Of a stretch of DNA of 64,000 nucleotides, positions 10,301-17,389 are shown piece after piece. The stretch covers positions 371,347-435,346 of the forward strand of contig JADJUJ010000006.1 in the NCBI GenBank assembly GCA_016710765.1, read 5' to 3'. Below the pieces are notes generated by a model. That model saw only the letters and a list, made by a program, of their open reading frames with translations. It searched no databases and was not told where the DNA came from. Positions within the stretch are counted from its first letter, which is position 1. Each line of letters begins with the position of its first letter. The position numbers were made by a program, and so were the translations under genes. Source of the stretch: Lewinellaceae bacterium (lineage in GTDB: Bacteria; Bacteroidota; Bacteroidia; Chitinophagales; Saprospiraceae).

Positions 10301-10738
10301 GATCCATATTCTCACACGCCGCTTGGGAAAGGGGCGCAACAACCGGGCATGACCGGCCAGGTAAAAGAAGACATTCTGTGCAGGCTCGGCGAGTTGGGTG
10401 TTTGGGTACAGCAGGGGCAATTGAATTTTCAGCCGGAACTGCTTCGGAAAGATGAATTCCTGCCATCGCGTGAAACCGTCCGCTATATTAATGTAAACGG
10501 CGCATCCAAAGAGATGGTACTGGACAAAAACAGTTTGTTTTTTACCTATTGCCAGGTGCTGGTGACGTATACATTGTCGGAGCAGGAAGGGCTCTCGGTG
10601 ATCTATGAAAACGGGCAGGTCGAGCAGTCGGAACGGTTACAGATGACCCCGGAAGCCAGCCAAAAGATCTGGAACCGAACTGGCGAAATTCAGCAGATAA
10701 AGGTGACTTTAAACCCAGACCGTTTATTGAATGGATAA
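7310..10738 (+). CDS. GH149/GH161-type beta-1,3-oligoglucan phosphorylase
   Basis: 1142 residues with no signal peptide, so cytosolic. The N-terminal half is a beta-sandwich like that of the GH94-type phosphorylases ('SDHWMFVSSNGGLTAGRKN'), and the middle is an alpha/alpha toroid carrying 'GYWGDHQI' near residue 518. The size, well above the roughly 800 residues of GH94 cellobiose phosphorylase, fits GH149 or GH161, both described as beta-1,3-oligoglucan phosphorylases. The partner genes (GH16, GH17, GH30) agree. The family reaction converts beta-1,3-oligoglucan plus phosphate to glucose-1-phosphate and a shortened chain, saving ATP. The stop overlaps the next gene (ATGGATAA at 10731), so translation is probably coupled. 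I cannot separate GH149 from GH161 by eye. Confidence 0.8.
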   Translation: MEQEGKTTNLKAVKIDGEPFYMIADVDAMRPFFMSIVSDSDHWMFVSSNGGLTAGRKNSESSLFPYYTDDKITESAEITGSKSIFQVWKNNVLQIWEPFSIRFEGEFRIQRNLYKSAHHNRILFEEVNHDLGLSFQYQWNFSDAFGFVKKSKLINHSGTVQKVVVLDGIQNIVPYGIGSDLQNKASNLTDAYKRSELAPKAGLGIFALSAIIVDKAEPSEALKATVAFSLGLENPRYLLSSLQLNTFRSGHDVEQETDVKGEKGAYFVQSDLELPTDSEKEWMLVANVQQSQAEIIRLMDAVQHDRDLGKRIQEDIKLGTQNLLRLVAASDGLQCSADALRDSRHFSNVLFNIMRGGVFDENYQIERWDFLDYLEKANHLVFAKHQESLLHVKEKSHLEDLQVLLANSDDSDFIRLVTEYLPLKFSRRHGDPSRPWNRFSINTRSEVDGSKILDYEGNWRDIFQNWEALAHAYPAFIEGMLFKFLNASTFDGYNPYRVTKDGFDWEAIEHDDPWSYIGYWGDHQIIYLLKFLEFASNYYPELLQDLLDKPYFVYANVPYKIKPYQDILKNPKDTIDFDFELDQKIRVLRSELGADGALLRGKNGQVLHVNLLEKLLATLLAKLSNFILEGGIWMNTQRPEWNDANNALVGNGVSMVTLYYLRRFLQCFNELLAQSRLAQVEVSTELVELYQQIRQALLGNQDLLQAKINDRDRKKLLDQFGLAAGKFRGKVYEHGFGGTHQAINLEELQQFAAVSLAFIHHSIDANQRPDHLYHGYNLMSGNDDSVTIDHLGEMLEGQVAVLSAGYLSAEASLRLLDALRSSALYREDQHSYLLYPNKQLPGFLQKNTISSDLLAKTGISEKLSNKDFKAILELDIAGNYHFNGNFKNAADLKAALDTIETVDPTLKAALLGLFETIFNHKAFTGRSGTFYGYEGLGSIYWHMVSKLRLAVLETVVSAIKAQSGDAQTINNLLQHYFEITEGIGVHKSPQLYGAFPTDPYSHTPLGKGAQQPGMTGQVKEDILCRLGELGVWVQQGQLNFQPELLRKDEFLPSRETVRYINVNGASKEMVLDKNSLFFTYCQVLVTYTLSEQEGLSVIYENGQVEQSERLQMTPEASQKIWNRTGEIQQIKVTLNPDRLLNG

Positions 10739-12251
10739 CTTTAAAACATATTTGATGCATATTGAACGGATTTTACCCCTACTCGTGCTGATTCTCGGGG
10801 CGGTGAGTTGTCAATTTCCCAAAAAATCGTGGCGTGCCGTCATTTATGAAACCTCCGCCGGGGGAAATAAATTGCAGCAGCTGGAAGCTGCTGACGCGGC
10901 TGCACCTGCGGTAGAAATTGCCCTAAAACCGGAAGAGACTTACCAGGAAATGCTCGGTTTTGGCGGCGCTTTCACCGAGAGCTCAGCGTATTTGCTCAAT
11001 AAGTTGGGCAAGGAGAACCGCGCCAGGATTTTGGAAGCCTACTTCAGCGAAGAAGGCGCCAATTATTCCCTGACCAGAACGCACATCAACTCGTGCGATT
11101 TTTCCCTGAACCAATATTCCTACGCACCGGTTCCGGATGATCAAACACTGGAGCATTTTTCTGTTGCGGAAGACCAGGGAGATTTGATCCCGATGATTAA
11201 GGAGGCACAGGAAATATCCAAAGACGGGTTCAAAATTATTGAATCACCCTGGACGGCGCCACCCTGGATGAAAGACAACAAGCAATTCGTCGGGGGTAAA
11301 CTATTGCCGGAATACAACGATACCTGGGCCTTGTTTTTTTCAAAATACATCAAAGCCTATCAAAAAGAAGGCATTGACATCTGGGGGCTCACCGTTGAAA
11401 ACGAACCGAATGGCAATGGCGGCAACTGGGAAAGCATGCTTTTTACGCCGGAGGAAATGACCGACTTTGTACAGCACCATCTGGGACCAAAACTGGAGCA
11501 GGATGGTTTGGGCAATGTTAAGATTTTGGGTTACGACCAAAACCGGGCCGAACTAAATGCCTGGGTGGACGCAATGTTCAAGGATGAAAACACATCAAAA
11601 TATTTCGCCGGCACCGCCATTCACTGGTATGAAAGCACCTACGATTATTTTCCGGATGCGCTGCAATACGCGCACCAAAAAGCGCCCGATAAATACCTGA
11701 TCCAAACCGAAGCCTGCGTAGACGCGGAGGTGCCAAAATGGAACGATGACGCCTGGTATTGGAGCAAAGAAGCTACAGACTGGGGCTGGGATTGGGCGCC
11801 GGAAAATCAAAAACACCTGCACCCGAAATACGTGCCTGTGTTCCGCTATGCACGGGATATCATCGGCTGCCTCAATAACCATGTAGATGGTTGGATCGAC
11901 TGGAACATGGTGCTGGACAAACAAGGCGGCCCCAACTGGTTCAAAAACTGGTGCGTTGCGCCGGTAATTGTCGACCCCGAGAACGATGCCGTCTATTTTA
12001 CACCCCTATACTACACCATGGCGCATTTTAGCAAATTTATCCGTCCCGGCGCCCGCAGAATAGGTTTTGAAAATCCCGACAAAGACGTAATGGTCACCGC
12101 CGCAAAAAATCCGGACGGCTCGGTGGCAGTTGTACTATTTAACCCAACCGATACGGAAAAACTGGTGAAAATTACATTGGAAAAAGGAACAACTTATACA
12201 AAAATCAGCGCAAAAGCGCTTCAAAGTTTGGTCTTCAATCAAATAAACTAA
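10731..12251 (+). CDS. GH30 glycosidase lipoprotein (probable beta-1,6-glucosidase/glucanase)
   Basis: 506 residues. The start at 10731 overlaps the phosphorylase stop; an in-frame ATG at 10755 is an alternative and gives a tighter lipoprotein signal ending 'LGAVSC'. The GH30 TIM barrel plus side beta-sandwich is recognised from 'MLGFGGAFTESSAYLL', the acid/base E225 in 'TVENEPNG' and the nucleophile E327 in 'IQTEACV'. The sandwich closes the protein ('VAVVLFNPTDTEKLVKITL'). GH30 members in laminarin loci of marine Bacteroidota remove beta-1,6-linked glucose branches; that specificity is inferred from the neighbours. It is anchored in the envelope, so debranching would happen before import. 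Confidence 0.87.
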   Translation: MDNFKTYLMHIERILPLLVLILGAVSCQFPKKSWRAVIYETSAGGNKLQQLEAADAAAPAVEIALKPEETYQEMLGFGGAFTESSAYLLNKLGKENRARILEAYFSEEGANYSLTRTHINSCDFSLNQYSYAPVPDDQTLEHFSVAEDQGDLIPMIKEAQEISKDGFKIIESPWTAPPWMKDNKQFVGGKLLPEYNDTWALFFSKYIKAYQKEGIDIWGLTVENEPNGNGGNWESMLFTPEEMTDFVQHHLGPKLEQDGLGNVKILGYDQNRAELNAWVDAMFKDENTSKYFAGTAIHWYESTYDYFPDALQYAHQKAPDKYLIQTEACVDAEVPKWNDDAWYWSKEATDWGWDWAPENQKHLHPKYVPVFRYARDIIGCLNNHVDGWIDWNMVLDKQGGPNWFKNWCVAPVIVDPENDAVYFTPLYYTMAHFSKFIRPGARRIGFENPDKDVMVTAAKNPDGSVAVVLFNPTDTEKLVKITLEKGTTYTKISAKALQSLVFNQIN

Positions 12252-12257
12252 CAAGCG

Positions 12258-13685
12258 ATGGCACATTATCAGACAGCCCAGAAAGACAAAGTACCTGCGA
12301 TTCAAAAGTTTGCATTCGGAGCCGGTCACCTGGTGAACAACTTGCTGCCCGGAGCCCTGGGCGTTTTTTCTTTTTTTCTGCTCACCGCCTTTGGCATGGA
12401 CCCTTTTAGCGGGCTTGCTGGGTGGCTTGCCGAGGCTTTATGATGCCATCACGGACCCTATCATGGGTTATATTTCCGATAACACCCAATCCCGATGGGG
12501 GCGCAGAAGGCCGTATATTTTTGCCGGCGCCATCTTAAGTGGCCTGTTGTTTATCGTTTTGTGGCAACTGAATCCGGAAAATACGCAGCAATACAACTTT
12601 TGGTATTTTTTGATTTTTTCGCTGGTCTACCTGACGGGAAATACCATTTTGCCACCCCGCTCATTGGCCTGGGTTATGAAATGACCTCCGACTACAAAGA
12701 ACGCACCCGGCTCATGGGTTTTTCTCAAACCATCGGGCAGATTGCCTGGATGATCGTTCCCTGGTTTTGGGTACTCATAGCAGATCCAGACCTGTTTGAT
12801 ACCCAGGCTGAAGGCGTTCATAAACTTTCAGTGGTCGTGGGCGCCTCGTGTATGCTGCTGGGCATTTTACCAGCCTTGTTCTGCAAAGAAGTAGACCAAA
12901 CGAATTTGCAAAACAGAGATGTTATTACCTTCAGAAATTTGTGGAAAAACCTGAAAGGCTTGTTGCACAATATCGCGCTCATTTCGAAAAACAAGCCTTT
13001 TATGCGGCTTTGCGGAGCCACTTTTTTGGTCTTCAACGGCTTTCAAATGGTGGCTTCCTTCAGCTATTTTATCATCGTATTTTATTTGTTCAATGGCCAA
13101 TATGATGCTGCCGGAACCTGGCCTGCATGGTTTTCTACCATCAGCGCATTGGCCACCGCCTTTATGATCATTCCAATCATCACCTGGATGTCGAACAAAC
13201 TGGGCAAACGCAAAGCTTTTATCATTTCCACTGCCCTTTCCATCATCGGTTATGTCTTGAAATGGTGGGGCTTTTCTCCCGCCAACCCCTGGATGATGTT
13301 TGTTCCCATTCCATTGATGGCATTCGGTATCGGTGGCTTGTTCACGCTCATGATGTCCATGACCGCCGACGTATGCGACCTGGATGAGTTGAGCAATGGC
13401 ATGCCGCGGAAAGAGGGAACTTTCGGCGCTATCTACTGGTGGATGGTCAAGTTGGGGCAGGGCCTCGCCTTGGTGCTGGGTGGCTTGGTGCTGAAGTTGG
13501 TGGGTTTTGACCAAAACGCGACGATTCAATCCGCGGATACCATTACGAATCTTAGGCTTGCGGATATTTCCGTACCGGCCATTACGGCTGCCTTGGCAAT
13601 TCTGGTGATGTGGAATTACGACCTCACGGAAGAAAAAGCCCATGCAATCAAAGAAGAACTTGTTCAAAGAAGAGGCGAATTATAA
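12258..13685 (+). CDS. GPH-family sugar symporter (frameshifted twice)
   Basis: A 475-residue transporter of the glycoside-pentoside-hexuronide:cation symporter family, with 12 hydrophobic segments and the conserved 'LPRLYDAITDPIMGYISD' and 'SRWGRRRPYI' motifs. The sequence is split by two one-base shifts that cancel: an extra T in the T4 run at 12404-12407, and a missing T in the run at 12647-12650. Corrected, the junctions read 'GMDPLAGLLGG' and 'GNTIFATPLIGLGYEM', a normal family sequence. It starts 6 bases after the GH30 stop. Inner-membrane uptake of glucose or beta-glucan oligosaccharides is the likely job, feeding the cytosolic phosphorylase and GH17 enzymes. The two compensating homopolymer shifts make sequencing error more likely than decay. 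Confidence 0.85.
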
Positions 13686-13703
13686 TAAAAATCCATACCA
13701 AAG

Positions 13704-14609
13704 ATGTCTTACAACGCAGCACGACACCTCTCACTGAGTGATGCCAAAACAGAGAATTACCTCGCTGGGATTTCTGCACTGGAAATTCAGGATTTGTTTC
13801 TCGAAATTTTAAACAATGGCGTACACGGCTTTTGCTTTAGCCTGTATGCAGAAGGCCAGCAGCCGGGCGACCGTGTTTCAGAAGAGCAGGTCAGGCGGCG
13901 CATGCAGATCCTGAAATCGCATACCCGTTGGATTCGGTCCTTTTCTTGTACAGAGGACAATGAGCTTATTCCCAAAGTTGCAAAAGAACTCGGTTTGAAA
14001 ACCATGGTAGGTGCATGGCTCGGCAAAGATCCGGAAGTAAACGAACGGGAAATTAACGGCCTGATTGAGCTCGCTAAAGCGGGCCTGGTTGATATTGCCG
14101 CAGTAGGGAACGAGGTCATGTACCGGAAAGATTTATCGGAAGAAGAATTGTTGCACTTCATACACCGCGTCAAACAGGCTATCCCGGAAATACCGGTGGG
14201 CTATGTAGACGCCTATTACGAATTTTCCCTGCGTCCTAAAATCACCGAAGCCTGCGATGTGATACTGGCCAATTGTTATCCTTTCTGGGAGGGTTGTCCG
14301 TTTGAATACTCCCTGGATTACATGAAAAAAATGGTGCAACAGGCGGAGCAAGCTGCCAATGGAAAAATGGTGATCGTTACCGAAACTGGCTGGCCCAGCC
14401 AGGGCGAAAACCTGAAGGGCGCCCAGCCTTCCGAAAACAACGCGCTGGGGTATTTTATCAATACCCAAATGTGGTCGTTGGACGAAGATGTTCCGGTTTT
14501 TTACTTTTCCTCCTTTGATGAATCCTGGAAGGTAGGTGCAGAAGGCGATGTGGGCGCCTACTGGGGAATATGGGACAAAGATGAACAATTGAAGTTTCAA
14601 AACCGATGA
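13704..14609 (+). CDS. GH17 beta-1,3-glucosidase/glucanase, cytosolic
   Basis: 301 residues, no signal peptide. The GH17 barrel is recognised from the acid/base E137 in 'AVGNEVMYR' and the nucleophile E227 in 'VTETGWPS', both near-textbook. The length is that of a bare catalytic domain. Fungal and bacterial GH17 proteins cleave or transfer beta-1,3-glucan chains. Lack of a leader and position between a sugar symporter and a second GH17 point to processing of imported oligosaccharides, alongside the phosphorylase. The stop overlaps the next start as ATGA at 14606, so the two GH17 genes are likely translationally coupled. Confidence 0.85.
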   Translation: MSYNAARHLSLSDAKTENYLAGISALEIQDLFLEILNNGVHGFCFSLYAEGQQPGDRVSEEQVRRRMQILKSHTRWIRSFSCTEDNELIPKVAKELGLKTMVGAWLGKDPEVNEREINGLIELAKAGLVDIAAVGNEVMYRKDLSEEELLHFIHRVKQAIPEIPVGYVDAYYEFSLRPKITEACDVILANCYPFWEGCPFEYSLDYMKKMVQQAEQAANGKMVIVTETGWPSQGENLKGAQPSENNALGYFINTQMWSLDEDVPVFYFSSFDESWKVGAEGDVGAYWGIWDKDEQLKFQNR

Positions 14610-15549
14610 ATACGTTTACCAGATTACAACTGATTCCGGCAAAAGGAATCTGCTATTCAGGTTTTCGCGAAAGCCAAATGCCGGGCGGAAAATATCCATC
14701 GTATGATGAGGTAAAAGAAGACTTGTTGCTTCTGCAACCTCACTGGAAATACCTCCGGCTCTACGACGTAGACCTGCATGGCGAAACAGTGCTGGAAGTC
14801 ATTAGCCGGGAAGAAATGGATTTCAAAATCATGCTCGGCGCCTACATAGAGGCCGAGATGAACAACTTTGGCTGCCCTTGGGGCGGAGGCGTGTATACTG
14901 AACCGGAACTGGAGCGCAACAGGAAAAACAACATCCAGAAAATTCAGAAACTCATTCAACTCGCCAATCAATACCCGGACATCATCTTTTCACTTTCCGT
15001 AGGCAATGAAGCTTGTGTTGACTGGACGGATCATTATGTCTCCGTACAACATGTGGTGGAATACGTACAAACCGTAAAGGAGGGAGCCGTACAACCCGTC
15101 ACCTTTGCGAAAACTACGTCCCCTGGCTGAGCAAACTAAAGCCACTGGCTGCGGCCGTGGATTTTATTTCTATTCATACCTACCCGGTTTGGGAATACAA
15201 AAAAATCCATGAATCACTGGAGTTTACCAAGAACAACTATTACGCCGTGGCCGATCTCTATCCCGGCAAACCTGTTGTCATTACCGAGGCTGGATGGGCC
15301 ACCAATTCTAACGGAAGAGGAATCGACCCTGAACATGTCAGCGAAGAAAACCAAAAAATATATTTTGAAGATTTAATGTCCTGGACAGAAGCGGACAACA
15401 TACTTACCTTCTTCTTTGAGGCATTTGATGAGTCCTGGAAAGGCTCCCATGAACCGCTGGAACCAGAAAAACATTGGGGGCTTTTTCACATCGACAGAAC
15501 CCCTAAAACAGTAATAACATCCTTGAATAATACCACTATCTATTCCTAA
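14606..15549 (+). CDS. Second GH17-like enzyme, cytosolic (one frameshift)
   Basis: About 314 residues when one missing T in the run at 15104-15106 is restored; the junction then reads 'VTFCENYVPWLSKLKPLAA' and joins the two open pieces (14606-15130 and 15157-15549). Catalytic residues are visible as E135 in 'SVGNEAC' and about E228 in 'ITEAGWAT', with 'FFFEAFDESWKG' near the end, shared with the preceding GH17. The sequence differs clearly from its neighbour ('AGW' in place of 'TGWPS'), so it is not a recent duplicate and may have a different linkage or chain-length preference. No leader peptide. It lies in the same operon, starting inside the stop of the first GH17. Confidence 0.78.
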
Positions 15550-15560
15550 ATTTTTACACC

Positions 15561-17120
15561 ATGAAATTTTTACCCATCTTTTTCGCGCTACTGGCTTCCA
15601 TTTGTATGCAGGCGCAACCTACCACCAGCGCGCCCGTTCCGCCGCCTCGAAATGCAGCAGATGTAATTTCGATTTATGGTGAGGCTTATACGAACCTTCC
15701 TAGTATCAATTACAATCCGGGCTGGGGCCAATCTGGTACAGTTGACATCATGTTCAACCCTGGAGACGGGAACCTGGCGATGGCATACACCAACTTAAAC
15801 TACCAGGGAACAGACTTTGCTGCTAACCCTCAAAATGCTTCTGCCATGGAGTATGTGCATATTGACATTTGGACCTCTAATGCAACCGTGGTGAAGTTTT
15901 CACCCATTGACAACAGTGGCGTTGGCGCTGGGGAGTTTTTGGTGGAAGTTCCCATCAACACGGGGCAGTGGAGCAGTGTAGACTTGCCAAAAAGCGCGTT
16001 CACCGGTATGTCCTGGAATTCCTTATTTCAATTGAAATTCGACGCGCAGGCTGGCGTTACGCCCTGCGACATTTATCTGGACAACATTTACTTCTATAAG
16101 AGTTCTGTCGACCCCGCAACGGATGCTACGCTGAGCAGCCTGCAGGTAAATGGTGGAAATCTGCCAGGGTTTACCCCCAGTGCAAATACCTACGCTTACG
16201 GTGTTCCAGGCGGTGGGGCAGTGCCGCAAATTACCCTGGCGACACCAACCAATTCCATGGCAAACGCAGTGATCACACAAGCTACTGGCATTCCGGGCGA
16301 CGCCACAGTGCTGGTGACGGCAGCCAATGGTACGACACAGAATACGTATACCATTTCCTATTTCTTCAATTCACCCGCAACGGCAGCGCCTACGCCAACC
16401 GCTACCAACGTGATCTCGATGTTTAGCGATGCTTATACCGATGTGCCGGTAGACACCTGGAATACGGTATGGAGCCAGGCAGTTTATGCCGAGGATACGA
16501 TTGCCGGTAATCCTACGAAGAAATACACCAACCTGGGCTTCAATGGCATTGAAACGGTAGTCGCCGGTTCTATCAACGCCACGGGAATGACCTACTTCCA
16601 TTTGGATGTATGGACACCGAACATGACAGAACTCAAAGTAAAAGTGGTGAGTTTCCTGGGCGACGGTTTTCAGGGCGCTAATGGAGATTCGGATGGCGAA
16701 CTTACCTTCCAGCTTACCAAAGGAACATGGAATCAACTCCATATCCCCCTGGCCGACTTCACAAATGCTGGCCTGAGCAGCCTGGACGATTTGTCGCAAT
16801 ACATCTTCACCAGCACACCTTTCGGTTCCGGTGTATTGTTTGTGGATAATGTCTTTTTCACAACAGAGGTTGTAGCGGCGGAAAATCTGGAAAATGCGAA
16901 GCCCAGGGTGTTTGCCTATCCGAACCCGGCAGCATCCAATGCCCGTATTGTCATCAACACTGATGTTAAAACCGTTGAAATTTTCAACATGAACGGACAA
17001 CGGGTCATGGTTCGCAATCAACCAACCATCCAATTGGAAGGCCTTGAAAGCGGACTGTATCTGGTGAAAATAATTGATGTGAACGGTCAGATATTTACCG
17101 ATAAACTGATCGTGAAATAG
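15561..17120 (+). CDS. T9SS-exported glycan-binding protein with two copies of the operon's repeated domain
   Basis: 519 residues, signal peptide ending near 'SICMQAQ'. Two copies of the same roughly 150-residue domain found in the 4309-6216 lipoprotein lie at about 25-180 and 275-435 ('NVISMFSDAYTDVPVDTW', 'MTYFHLDVWTPN', 'VLFVDNVFF'). Between them is a cadherin-like beta-sandwich ('DATLSSLQVNGGNLPGFTPS'). The C-terminal 75 residues form a type A T9SS sorting domain ('AYPNPAASNARI' to 'FTDKLIVK'). No catalytic motif is visible. It is the last gene of the operon, ahead of a strong terminator. A secreted or cell-surface glucan-binding role is inferred from its domains and context. Confidence 0.78.
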   Translation: MKFLPIFFALLASICMQAQPTTSAPVPPPRNAADVISIYGEAYTNLPSINYNPGWGQSGTVDIMFNPGDGNLAMAYTNLNYQGTDFAANPQNASAMEYVHIDIWTSNATVVKFSPIDNSGVGAGEFLVEVPINTGQWSSVDLPKSAFTGMSWNSLFQLKFDAQAGVTPCDIYLDNIYFYKSSVDPATDATLSSLQVNGGNLPGFTPSANTYAYGVPGGGAVPQITLATPTNSMANAVITQATGIPGDATVLVTAANGTTQNTYTISYFFNSPATAAPTPTATNVISMFSDAYTDVPVDTWNTVWSQAVYAEDTIAGNPTKKYTNLGFNGIETVVAGSINATGMTYFHLDVWTPNMTELKVKVVSFLGDGFQGANGDSDGELTFQLTKGTWNQLHIPLADFTNAGLSSLDDLSQYIFTSTPFGSGVLFVDNVFFTTEVVAAENLENAKPRVFAYPNPAASNARIVINTDVKTVEIFNMNGQRVMVRNQPTIQLEGLESGLYLVKIIDVNGQIFTDKLIVK

Positions 17121-17162
17121 CCTGTAAAACGCTGTAGCCCTATCTATCGGCTTTGCGAAAAG

Positions 17163-17201
17163 CAGAACCCCATTCGGTGTGCATACCCGAATGGGGTTCT
17201 G
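17163..17201 (+). terminator. Terminator of the glucan operon
   Basis: A perfect 15-bp stem (CAGAACCCCATTCGG at 17163-17177 with its complement at 17187-17201) encloses a nine-base loop and is followed by a short T-rich stretch. It lies 42 bases after the last operon stop and separates the operon from the regulator gene. Confidence 0.85.
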
Positions 17202-17256
17202 TGTTTCTTATCAGATCCATCTGATGTTATGCGCCTTTGCCACAACCATTATGTTG

Positions 17257-17289
17257 TTTGAGCGGTTTACTGCTTTTTGTGTAATTTTG
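17257..17289 (+). promoter_or_regulatory. Bacteroidota-type promoter of the regulator gene
   Basis: TTTG at 17257-17260 and TAATTTTG at 17282-17289 match the -33 (TTTG) and -7 (TAnnTTTG) boxes with a 21-base spacer, the usual range. The predicted start of transcription leaves a leader of roughly 95 bases before the ATG at 17390. Confidence 0.6.
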
Positions 17290-17389
17290 GTGTTTCGGTA
17301 TTATCCAGAAGCATGTTAGGGCGTTTATCAAGGGGTAAAAAGGACTACTTTTCGCCTTTCTTCATTTTTTTAGTCATGTAATACCGGTT

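Noticed and set aside
12258..13685. Sugar transporter pseudogene
   Set aside because: The two shifts cancel, lie in T runs and the rest of the gene is well conserved; sequencing error is the simpler reading.
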